The notes under the pieces are model-generated. The model was not told the origin of the DNA. It worked only from the letters and a program-made list of their open reading frames with translations, and did not search any database. A program made the position numbers and the translations under genes. A DNA stretch of 53,167 nt from an uncultured Desulfobacteraceae bacterium (GTDB lineage Bacteria > Desulfobacterota > Desulfobacteria > Desulfobacterales > Desulfobacteraceae). This document shows, piece after piece, positions 14,852 to 22,914 of the stretch (position 1 is the stretch's first letter; each line of letters opens with the position of its first letter). Location of the stretch: NCBI GenBank assembly GCA_913041495.1, contig CAJWHT010000013.1:1-53167 (forward strand), given 5' to 3'.

Positions 14852-16973
14852 GCCGCCTCCTGTCAAGCACCTTCCGGATCACCACGCTCATGGGTTTAAT
14901 TTCAAAGGGCTTGGACACGGTTTCATCAATCAGCCCTTCGAGATCATATTCCGTATCCAGGAAGGTGTCGTCCTTTTTATTAAAGAAGCCGGAACACATG
15001 ATAATGGGAATATCCTTTCTGATCCGGCGGATGTCGTGGGCCAGTTCCACCCCGGTTCTGCCCGGCATGACCCGGTCGGTGATGATAAGATCAAAACGTG
15101 CGGGATTCTGCTGGAACAGGGCAAGGGCTTGCCGGGCGTTTTCCGCAGCCGTGACCCTATACCCAAGCCGCCTCAGCATTTTGGGGGCGGAATAGACCAT
15201 GTGTTCATCATCGTCCACAAAGAGGATCTCTTCGGTCCCGGACATTTTCACGGGTTCGGTCAATGCATCCTCCTCAAGAACTGGCCCGTCTCCCATGCAG
15301 GGCAGGTAGATATGGAAGGTGCTGCCCCGGTCCACTTCACTTTCGGCTGTGATCACCCCCTTGTGGCGCCGGACGATCACGTCGCTCATGGCAAGTCCCA
15401 GACCGGTGCCGCCGGTGTTCATGTGGGTGGTATAAAAGGGGTCGAACATCCGTTCAAGCACATGGGGGTCCATACCGCACCCCGTATCTGAAACGGACAG
15501 GTGAAGGTAAGGGCCGGTTTGAAGGTCACGGAGGCAGGAGACATCGGTCTTGGAAGAATCCGTTTTGGACAGGGAGATGGTCAGGGTGCCCGGGGAACCT
15601 GCCATGGCGTGCTCGGCATTGAGCAGCAGGTTCATCACCACCTGGTGAATCTGGGTGGAGTCGGCCAGGATAAAGTCCAGCTTGGAGGCGATATTCAATT
15701 TCACCTCCACCTCATCCGGCTTGAAGGTTTTGAACAGGTCCAGGCACTCCAAAATGATGCGGTGAAGCTTGACCGGCTTCTGGCGGGTGTTCCGGCTCCG
15801 GCTGTACTCCAGGATCTGCTTCACCAGTTTCTTGCCCCGGGTGGCGGCCTTTAAAATATGCTTAAGATCCTCATGGGCCGGGTTCTTTTCATCCACATCC
15901 TCAATGGCCATTTCACTGCAGGTGGTGATGGCCCCCAGAATATTGTTGAAGTCATGGGCGATTCCGCCGGCAAAGGTGCCCAGGGCCTCCATTTTCCGAA
16001 CCTTTTGCAGCCGGCTTTCCAGATCTTTTTCCCGGCGCAGGCCCGCATCGATCATTTTCACCACCGGGGTCACGGAGATCCGTGCAAACAGCCAGGCAAT
16101 GACCAGCACCATCACCACCATGGAGGCAAAAACCATGATCATGAACTTCTGGAAGGTGTGCAACTCCCGGAAAGCTTCTTCAAAAGACTGCTCTAAAATC
16201 AGATGCCATCCGAAACGGTTCTCCTCCACGATGCCGATCCGGCTGATGCCGGCCCTGTCCCTATACATCTGGATACCTGCGGTTTTCCCCCGGTCCAGAA
16301 GGATGTGGCGGCCCAGGTCCCGCGGGAAATCCCCGGGCCGGGCCGGCTGTGCAATCACCCGGTTCTCCTCATCCAGCAGCACGGCAAACCCGGACACCCC
16401 GATATGCCAGTCTGCCACGGTCCTGGAAATGGCCTCCGTGGTCATGGCTGCGGCAATCACACCTGCAAACGCACCATCCCGGACAATGGGCAGGGCCAGC
16501 ACCAGGGAAGGCTGGCCCGAGGTTTTTCCGATCAGAGTCTGCCAGGCCAGCGTTCTGCCGGCCTTCAGCGCCCTGAAATAGGCACGTTCCGAATAGTCCC
16601 TGAGGATGCCGTTGTCACTGCGTGCGATGTTCCGCCCTTCGGCATCCAGGGTAAAGGTCAGATAGATCCAGGGGTAGGCCGCCTGTACCGCTTTTAATAT
16701 CTTTGTCTGGTCACCCGCCGCCATCCCCTGCATCCCCGGCTGTCCCGAAGCCGCAGTCAGCACCCGGATGTTCTTGTCCAGCCATTCGTCCACATGGGAA
16801 ATCAGGAATCCGGCGGTTTCCGTCATCAGCACCTGCCGGTCTTCCCGGATGCGGCTGGACATCTCGGAATAGATAAAATAGAAAAGGCAGCTCAACCCGG
16901 CAATGCTGACGGCCAGCATCAGCGCCAACAACCTGGGATTCATACCGGTTCTGGGGGCGGGGGCTGTTGTCAT
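14841..16973 (-). CDS. Hybrid sensor histidine kinase with periplasmic dCache domain and C-terminal receiver
   Basis: 710 residues from the ATG at 16973. TM1 (~14-35), a periplasmic double-Cache sensor (~40-270; typical DAEGRNIARSD and RDYSERAYFRAL ligand-pocket motifs), TM2 (~277-299), HisKA with H340 in GGIAHDFNN, HATPase_c (NLLLNAEHAM, DTGCGMD, FDPFYTTH, GTGLGLAMS), then a receiver (~585-705; FVDDDE, Asp in LIITDRVMPGRTG). dCache kinases commonly sense organic acids or amino acids. The long extension to 17162 was rejected because it overlaps hisD and adds a sequence unlike this family. Translation is coupled to the sigma-54 activator by an 11-base overlap. Control of a dicarboxylate-type transporter would fit but is inferred. 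Confidence 0.9.
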   Translation of the reverse strand: MTTAPAPRTGMNPRLLALMLAVSIAGLSCLFYFIYSEMSSRIREDRQVLMTETAGFLISHVDEWLDKNIRVLTAASGQPGMQGMAAGDQTKILKAVQAAYPWIYLTFTLDAEGRNIARSDNGILRDYSERAYFRALKAGRTLAWQTLIGKTSGQPSLVLALPIVRDGAFAGVIAAAMTTEAISRTVADWHIGVSGFAVLLDEENRVIAQPARPGDFPRDLGRHILLDRGKTAGIQMYRDRAGISRIGIVEENRFGWHLILEQSFEEAFRELHTFQKFMIMVFASMVVMVLVIAWLFARISVTPVVKMIDAGLRREKDLESRLQKVRKMEALGTFAGGIAHDFNNILGAITTCSEMAIEDVDEKNPAHEDLKHILKAATRGKKLVKQILEYSRSRNTRQKPVKLHRIILECLDLFKTFKPDEVEVKLNIASKLDFILADSTQIHQVVMNLLLNAEHAMAGSPGTLTISLSKTDSSKTDVSCLRDLQTGPYLHLSVSDTGCGMDPHVLERMFDPFYTTHMNTGGTGLGLAMSDVIVRRHKGVITAESEVDRGSTFHIYLPCMGDGPVLEEDALTEPVKMSGTEEILFVDDDEHMVYSAPKMLRRLGYRVTAAENARQALALFQQNPARFDLIITDRVMPGRTGVELAHDIRRIRKDIPIIMCSGFFNKKDDTFLDTEYDLEGLIDETVSKPFEIKPMSVVIRKVLDRRRHGR

Positions 16974-17106
16974 CTTAAATTTACCGTATCCTTCATTGCC
17001 GGATTCTGTTATAAAATAAGGTTTGCCATGGTCATCTCTCTGGGTTACATGAAAAGACCCAAAAGGCACCAGGTCATTAATAAACACGAAAAAAAGAAGA
17101 AGCGCC

Positions 17107-18402
17107 ATGAAAATATTTGAATATCCATCCGAAGCAGCAGAAAAGAGAGTCCGGGACACCATAGACAGAGGATTGGGATTTTCCCGGGAAGACCATGAGA
17201 ATGTCCAGGCCTACCTGGACGATGTGAAGCAGCGCGGGGATGCGGCGCTGGTGGAATACACCAACCGTTTCGATTCCAAGGCCGTCACCCCGGACAACCT
17301 GAAGGTTACCGAGGCGGAATTTCAAGAGGCCCTGGCCGGAATGGAACCAAAGTTTCTCCAGGCCCTGGACCGGGCAGTGGAACAACTGACGGTCTACCAC
17401 ACCAAGCAGAAGGAAAACTCCTGGATCGACACCCCCAGAAACGGGGTGATGGTAGGACAGATGGTCAAACCGGTGGAGGCGGCCGGTGTCTACGCCCCGG
17501 GCGCCAAGGGCGGTAAAACCCCCCTGGTTTCCTCGGTTCTCATGGGCGGCATTCCGGCCAAGGTTGCCGGTGTGGATAATATCTGTCTTATGACCCCGCC
17601 CATGGAAGACGGCCGGATCAATCCCCATATCCTGGCCGCCGCCAGAAAAGTCGGTATCGACGCCGTGTTCAAGGCCGGTTCCGCCTGGGCCATCGGCGCC
17701 CTGGCTTACGGCACCGAACAGGTCCCCCGGGTGGATGTTATTGTGGGCCCCGGCAACATCTACGTCACCTTGGCCAAAAAAATCGTTTCCGGCACCGTGG
17801 GCATCGACATGATCGCAGGTCCCAGTGAAATCCTCATCATCGCGGACAAGGGTGCCAACCCGGACTTCATCGCAGCGGATCTCCTGTCCCAGGCCGAGCA
17901 CGACGTCCTGGCCTCCGCCATCCTGGTCACCGATTCCAGGGAATTGGCCGACAAGGTCGTCACAGCCGTTGCCACCCAAGTGGAAGCCCTGTCCAGAAAA
18001 GAGATCGCCAAAGAGTCCATCGAAAACTTCGGCTCCATCCTGGTGGTCCCGGACATTGAAACCGCCATCGAATTGTCCAACCGCCTGGCCCCGGAGCATC
18101 TGGAAATCCTCGTGGACAACCCCTTCACCTGGATCGACCGCATCCGCAACGCCGGCGCCATGTTCCTTGGCCCCTACACCCCGGAACCCATGGGCGACTA
18201 CATCGCAGGCCCCAACCACGTCCTGCCCACCGCCGGCACCGCACGGTTCTCCTCCGCCCTGAGCGTGGAGCACTTCACCAAAAAAACCAGCCTGATCCAC
18301 TACTCCGAGGATGCCTTCAAGAAGGAAGCCGACGATGTGGTCACCCTGGCCATGACCGAAGGCCTGGACGCCCATGCCAATTCGGTGAAGGTCAGAAAAT
18401 AG
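17107..18402 (+). CDS. hisD: Histidinol dehydrogenase
   Basis: 431 residues, full length. It catalyses the last two steps of histidine synthesis (L-histidinol to L-histidine, two NAD+). Family signatures are present: GVYAPGAKGGKTPLVSSVLM (HisD uses this Gly-rich region for cofactor), VDVIVGPGNIYVT, the block GIDMIAGPSEILIIAD, SQAEHD (Zn-binding Gln/His), RLAPEHLEI, and the C-terminal GPNHVLPTAGTARF and SVEHF. It stands alone, divergent from the sensor kinase, with no other his genes nearby, and is followed by a strong terminator. Confidence 0.96.
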   Translation: MKIFEYPSEAAEKRVRDTIDRGLGFSREDHENVQAYLDDVKQRGDAALVEYTNRFDSKAVTPDNLKVTEAEFQEALAGMEPKFLQALDRAVEQLTVYHTKQKENSWIDTPRNGVMVGQMVKPVEAAGVYAPGAKGGKTPLVSSVLMGGIPAKVAGVDNICLMTPPMEDGRINPHILAAARKVGIDAVFKAGSAWAIGALAYGTEQVPRVDVIVGPGNIYVTLAKKIVSGTVGIDMIAGPSEILIIADKGANPDFIAADLLSQAEHDVLASAILVTDSRELADKVVTAVATQVEALSRKEIAKESIENFGSILVVPDIETAIELSNRLAPEHLEILVDNPFTWIDRIRNAGAMFLGPYTPEPMGDYIAGPNHVLPTAGTARFSSALSVEHFTKKTSLIHYSEDAFKKEADDVVTLAMTEGLDAHANSVKVRK

Positions 18403-18434
18403 CACCGGTCACGGACCAACATAGATAAACACCC

Positions 18435-18475
18435 AAAAGGGGAGAGCCTGTTGCTTTACAGCTCTCTCCTTTTTT
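18435..18475 (+). terminator. Rho-independent terminator after hisD
   Basis: Stem AAAAGGGGAGAGC (18435-18447) pairs with 18461-18473 with one mismatch; 13-base loop; T6 tail. Confidence 0.88.
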
Positions 18476-18688
18476 GTTGCCTAAAGATCGTACCCGATAT
18501 GGGTGACAGGTTTGCTATCCACCCAGTAGGCGGGGACGGGGAAAATTCTCGTTAAATCTCAAGCGTTCGTCCTGAACGGCTGAGACGCGGGCAGACCATA
18601 CCAATAAAAACCGCAGAGATATACGGTACAGCAGAGGATGCGCAGAATCCTCTTGCCGCATTGAATAACCGGGTCTAAACTGAAGTTC

Positions 18689-19927
18689 ATGAAACCGACA
18701 CCTCCTCCCGCTTCTCAGGCAACAAGCGCCGCCATACTGATTGCGGCGATGTGCCTGGCCCAGGTGCTCGGCATGCTCGGGGCATTTGCATTTCCGGCCC
18801 TGCTACCCCACTTCATCGAAATCTGGGATCTGAGCAACAGTCGGGCCGGGTGGATAAGCGGTATCTATTTCGGCGGATACGCTTCTGCTGTCCCGGTTCT
18901 GACCAGCCTCACGGACCGGATCGACTCCAGGAAAATTTATTTATTTTCCTGCCTGATCTGCTTGGCCTCGAACCTGGGGTTTGCCTTTTTCAGCAGCGGT
19001 TTCTGGTCGGCACTCATCTTTCGGACATTATGCGGCATCGGACTTGCGGGCACTTTTATCCCTGGTCTCAAAGCTGTCATAGACCGTGTTGCTCCCCGGT
19101 TCATTCACAGGGCTGTCTCTTTTTACACCGCATGTTTCGGTCTGGGCATGAGCCTCTCCTTCTATTATGCAGGTACGGTATTCAAATGGCTCGGCTGGGA
19201 ACCTGTTTTCGTTATTGCCGCAGCATGTTCCGGCCTGGTGCTGTTGATGAGCGCGGGAATTCTGGTCCCTTGTCCAGTAGAAGTGAAAACCAAAAGATAC
19301 TCTGGCCTTTTGGAACTCCTGGATTTTAGACCTGTTTGGCGTAACACTCCGGCCCGGACCTATATTATCGCATACATGTGTCACATGTGGGAAATGTTTG
19401 CAGCCCGCTCCTGGATGGTGGTTTTTCTGGCCTTTGCCGCAAAGGCAGATTCCGATTCTGAACTCTTTATGATACCGACCACCGTTATGGCTGTGGGTGG
19501 TATCTGCGGCATGGCGGCCAGTATCCTGTTCGGGGAGATTGCAGTGAAATTCGGCCGCCGCAGAACCGTTGCCGCCATCATGGCAGCTTCCGGCCTGACA
19601 GGCCTGAGTCTGGGATTCCTGGGGGCTCTGCCCTACCCCGTGTTGGTGTGTTTTTGTCTCCTCTACACCGTCTTTTTCCAAGGCGACTCCGCTGCCATCC
19701 ATACCGGGGTTGTCACTGCGGCAGACCCGAATCGCCGTGGGGCAGCCATGGCCTTACAGTCTATGGGTGGATTCGCAGCCGCATCCCTATCCCCAATCGT
19801 GGCAGGATTTGTTCTGGACATCAGCGGAGGATCCGGCCTGATATCCTGGGGGCTTACATTCGGTATCATGGGGATCGCAGCTTTTTTAGGGCTGTTTTTT
19901 TTATATTGGCACTTTGGGGAATCGTAA
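18689..19927 (+). CDS. Major facilitator superfamily transporter
   Basis: 412 residues with 12 predicted membrane segments in two six-helix halves. The loop 2-3 motif reads SLTDRIDSRKIYLFS, the helix-4 region RTLCGIGLAGTFIPGLKAVID, and the second-half equivalent loop GEIAVKFGRRRTVAAIM. These identify an MFS antiporter/uniporter-type carrier, but no substrate can be inferred. There is no obvious ribosome site before the ATG at 18689. The 210 bases after the hisD terminator contain nothing I can name. It is the last gene before the AT-rich accessory stretch. Confidence 0.87.
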   Translation: MKPTPPPASQATSAAILIAAMCLAQVLGMLGAFAFPALLPHFIEIWDLSNSRAGWISGIYFGGYASAVPVLTSLTDRIDSRKIYLFSCLICLASNLGFAFFSSGFWSALIFRTLCGIGLAGTFIPGLKAVIDRVAPRFIHRAVSFYTACFGLGMSLSFYYAGTVFKWLGWEPVFVIAAACSGLVLLMSAGILVPCPVEVKTKRYSGLLELLDFRPVWRNTPARTYIIAYMCHMWEMFAARSWMVVFLAFAAKADSDSELFMIPTTVMAVGGICGMAASILFGEIAVKFGRRRTVAAIMAASGLTGLSLGFLGALPYPVLVCFCLLYTVFFQGDSAAIHTGVVTAADPNRRGAAMALQSMGGFAAASLSPIVAGFVLDISGGSGLISWGLTFGIMGIAAFLGLFFLYWHFGES

Positions 19928-19937
19928 GGAGGTGCAA

Positions 19938-19970
19938 ATGAATTTAATAATGATACACTCGCAGCCGTGA
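19938..19970 (+). CDS. Very short ORF with a perfect ribosome binding site (possible gene remnant)
   Basis: AAGGAGGTG (19926-19934), overlapping the MFS stop codon, is followed after three bases by an ATG whose frame encodes ten residues (MNLIMIHSQP) and stops. It is either the truncated start of a gene lost when the downstream AT-rich DNA was acquired, or a chance sequence. No homology can be judged from ten residues. Confidence 0.25.
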   Translation: MNLIMIHSQP

Positions 19971-20641
19971 GTTGAAACAAGGGCGGCCAGACCTTCCCAA
20001 AGGGCAGGGTTGACAAAAGTAGTAAACGTCTTTAATTGCAAGGCTTAGGGAGCTCGTTTATAGACAAAGTACGGGGTTTCTTTTTACTTCAAAAGTATAT
20101 CGTACAATTCACTTTTTCTGTTTTTTAATATACAGCCTCAATCGATATCATTTTTAGACTGAATCCTATGCGCAAAATTTATAAGAAATCACCAACCTTG
20201 TTCTCTAAACAGAATGATAGATATTGGCCATTTTCCTCTATCAACCTCAGAGACGAATGAATATAAAATAAGGGATAGCAAGCAAGGCAAGACTCATACA
20301 GATTTGGCCCAAAAGGGTAGCAAGGAAACTAAATGAGCGGACAAAACATATAAGCCACATGGGGTTTTACCTTTGGCAAATTGTATTTAACGACAAAAAA
20401 AGTATTTACTCTTCTAAGCAATGCTGGTATGCCTTTCAAGGTATAGATATCATTATCGATTCTGAATCCAGTCTTTTCTATAAACTACATGGTATCTTGA
20501 TCTATGGTTTAGGTTTGATAATCATCAATTGAAGCTTAAATGGAATGTGGCCGTTTTTCTGCTTCTGCCTCCCTTTGAGCACATCAAATGATAATCTGCA
20601 TGTTTTTTTGTCATCAGCCTTTGCTGTACAGGAGGTTCCAA
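19971..20641. other. AT-rich stretch without a recognisable gene
   Basis: About 670 bases, clearly AT-richer than flanking genes, with stops in all frames. A 30-codon ORF (ATG 20168) has no ribosome site and is not supported. TTGACA (~20010) with TAATTG 17 bases on could be a promoter but lies ~600 bases before the next gene. The region marks the left boundary of the accessory cassette. Confidence 0.6.
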
Positions 20642-22825
20642 GTGGGGCATACCGCATCCAGAAAAAAACAAATTTTCTTTGTGGCTTTCTATCTGGCTCT
20701 GGCGATTTTCATATTGCTCAATTTCGGATCACAATCATACGGTCAGACAGACAAGGCCCCTCCACCGCCTGCATCAGGAAACAAGCATTGGAATGCGAAT
20801 GAGCACTGGGCCTGGCACCGGATTTTAAAAGGCGAAAAGGCGGATTTTAATCAGAAGTTTAATGAAGCACCCGATCCTGAGAATCGGTGTGAATGGTCAG
20901 ATCAAAGGCGGATAAGGCCTGCCTTCCTCGAGGAAATTCTTACAGACCGAACGTATTCAGAGAAAATCACCTCTGCCGGGGTCATGATTATCGGGGCGTG
21001 GATCAGAGAGCCCCTTGATCTATCCTCAGTGAATCTTTCCTTTCCGTTGTGGATTGACAAATCCCGAGTTGAGGGGGCCATCAGTTTTGAAGGCGCTGTA
21101 TTAAAAAGGCTTTTATCCTTGGATGGCAATTGCTTTTTAAACACGGTCAACCTGAATCAGATCAAGTCTTCAGATTCATTGGTTCTTAAAAGGTCGGTTT
21201 ATGAGCAGGACTTAACCATCCGGGGAACCACTGCCTGGCACTGCCGGTTATCAAAGGCAAGGGTTAAAGGTAGCTGCACTATTGAGGACTCCCTTTTCAG
21301 CGGCAATTTCATTAGTGAAGATTCTTTTTTTTCCTCTCTGGAACTGCGGGCCGTTGTTGACGGGGAATTACACCTTTATAACGCCGTCATTGACGGCGAT
21401 TTTGATTTGATCGGCAGCACCATCAAAAACGGTATTTTTTTCGATGATATCAAAGTCAGCGGAAAGGCCTTATGGAGCAGTCTCAATGCCCCAAACGGCA
21501 TGGCGGTCATAGGCGGAAGCCAAACCCGAATGAATTCCATTAATTTAAGCGGCGCATCCACCCAAAGGGATATTTCATTCTTTGGAAATGTTGCCGTCGA
21601 CGGGGACGTGAAGATCAATGGCGCAAGGGTTGACGGCGGCATAACCATGGGCGGGGCGGGCATAGATTTCAAACAGAGGTTGGAAATTAGCTTTACAACC
21701 GTCAAGGAGACCTTAAACCTGTCAGGATCAACATTCCGGCAGGTCCGCATAATCGGCTCCAATATTTCAGGTCTGATATATGGATCAGATGCGAATTTCG
21801 ATAGTTTAAACATCACTGACACCAATGTCGGGACAAGCCTTTATCTGGCCGATGCCGTATTTTCAAAGGGGCCTCTGACGATTCTCAGATCTGAGATCGG
21901 ACGTCACCTATACCTTGCAGGCATTGACATGAAGAGCAATGATGTTTCAATGCATTCCACCAAAACAAATGGTCATGTGATTATGTCTAATATCAAATGC
22001 CTGGGTGCGATTGACATGCGGTTTATGGACATTGGCGGCTATGTCAAACTCAGCGGCAGCCATTTAAAGCAATTGGACCTGTCAAACACAACCATTGATA
22101 ATGCACTTTTTCTCTGGGATAAAGACAATGGATTTATCACCTGGGAACCGTCCTCTGAAAAAAATAAATTTCCGATATTGAACCTGCGCAATACCACGGC
22201 CCGACTGCTTCAGGATCATCCAAAAGCCTGGCCCCGATCCATTGATCTTCTAAATTTTGGGTACCGTTTTTTTGGCTCCAGCGAAGCAATCGGCAGTAAA
22301 AATACCATATCAAACAGACCCGAGCGCTGGTTTGTCGAATGGCTGGAGAAAAGCGGGGATTATGAAAATGCAGAGCCCTACCATAAACAGGCCTATCTGC
22401 ATCTGTATAAAATCCTCAAGGGCATGGGATACAATAAAATCGCAAAAGAGATATTCATTGCCCACAATGATCGTAAAAAGGATAGTCCGTGCACCAAACC
22501 AGGTCAGAAGATCTGGTTATGGTGCCTTGATTTTTTTACCAGTTATGGCCAGGAAATGTGGCGGCTATCAGTTGCCGTATTCATACTCATTTTATCAGGG
22601 GCAGCGGTTCTAAAAATCAGCGGGGAAGGCAGACGGCATCGCATGCCATATGGCATCAGTCTTTCCATTGACCGCACCATCCCGCTGATATCCCTGGATA
22701 AAGCCTATGATGACATAAAGCTTCAGGGGATCACACGGTATTGGTTCTATTTCCTCCAGGTCGCAGGCTACTTTTTTGCCACCCTTCTGGTGGCATCGGT
22801 CATAAACATCTTTTCAAACGCTTAG
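20642..22825 (+). CDS. Beta-solenoid (degenerate pentapeptide-like) membrane protein with C-terminal channel-like region
   Basis: 727 residues from a GTG start chosen because AGGAGG (20630-20635) lies six bases before it; the ATG at 20588 has no such site. A signal/anchor segment (RKKQIFFVAFYLALAIFILLNF) is followed by ~450 residues of short strand repeats (for example GELHLYNAVIDGDFDLIGSTI, then LDLSNTTIDNALFL) that should form a right-handed beta-helix. Next is a helical module (YHKQAYLHLYKILKGMGYNKIAKEIFIAHNDRKK) like that of known pentapeptide-repeat membrane proteins, then a TM helix (SVAVFILILSGAAVL) and a C-terminal WFYFLQVAGYFFATLLVASVINIF. Those relatives end with a similar channel-like tail. 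It is the first gene of a five-gene cassette. Function unknown. Confidence 0.8.
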   Translation: MGHTASRKKQIFFVAFYLALAIFILLNFGSQSYGQTDKAPPPPASGNKHWNANEHWAWHRILKGEKADFNQKFNEAPDPENRCEWSDQRRIRPAFLEEILTDRTYSEKITSAGVMIIGAWIREPLDLSSVNLSFPLWIDKSRVEGAISFEGAVLKRLLSLDGNCFLNTVNLNQIKSSDSLVLKRSVYEQDLTIRGTTAWHCRLSKARVKGSCTIEDSLFSGNFISEDSFFSSLELRAVVDGELHLYNAVIDGDFDLIGSTIKNGIFFDDIKVSGKALWSSLNAPNGMAVIGGSQTRMNSINLSGASTQRDISFFGNVAVDGDVKINGARVDGGITMGGAGIDFKQRLEISFTTVKETLNLSGSTFRQVRIIGSNISGLIYGSDANFDSLNITDTNVGTSLYLADAVFSKGPLTILRSEIGRHLYLAGIDMKSNDVSMHSTKTNGHVIMSNIKCLGAIDMRFMDIGGYVKLSGSHLKQLDLSNTTIDNALFLWDKDNGFITWEPSSEKNKFPILNLRNTTARLLQDHPKAWPRSIDLLNFGYRFFGSSEAIGSKNTISNRPERWFVEWLEKSGDYENAEPYHKQAYLHLYKILKGMGYNKIAKEIFIAHNDRKKDSPCTKPGQKIWLWCLDFFTSYGQEMWRLSVAVFILILSGAAVLKISGEGRRHRMPYGISLSIDRTIPLISLDKAYDDIKLQGITRYWFYFLQVAGYFFATLLVASVINIFSNA

Positions 22826-22914
22826 GTTCAGGAACCTAGGATGATTGCCCTGCGCCAAAGGGCGCAAACCAGGGCGCATTGATGAACATCAACCATCATA
22901 AAAAAGGAGCTAAA

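Noticed and set aside
16974-17162. N-terminal extension of the dCache kinase
   Set aside because: It overlaps the hisD start and adds sequence unlike a sensor kinase; the ATG at 16973 gives a normal short cytoplasmic N-terminus and TM1.
17077-18405. 442-codon open frame opposite hisD
   Set aside because: Antisense shadow of HisD; no family features.
19970-19978. GTTGAAAC word resembling the end of some CRISPR repeats
   Set aside because: It occurs once, with no spacer-repeat periodicity and no cas genes.
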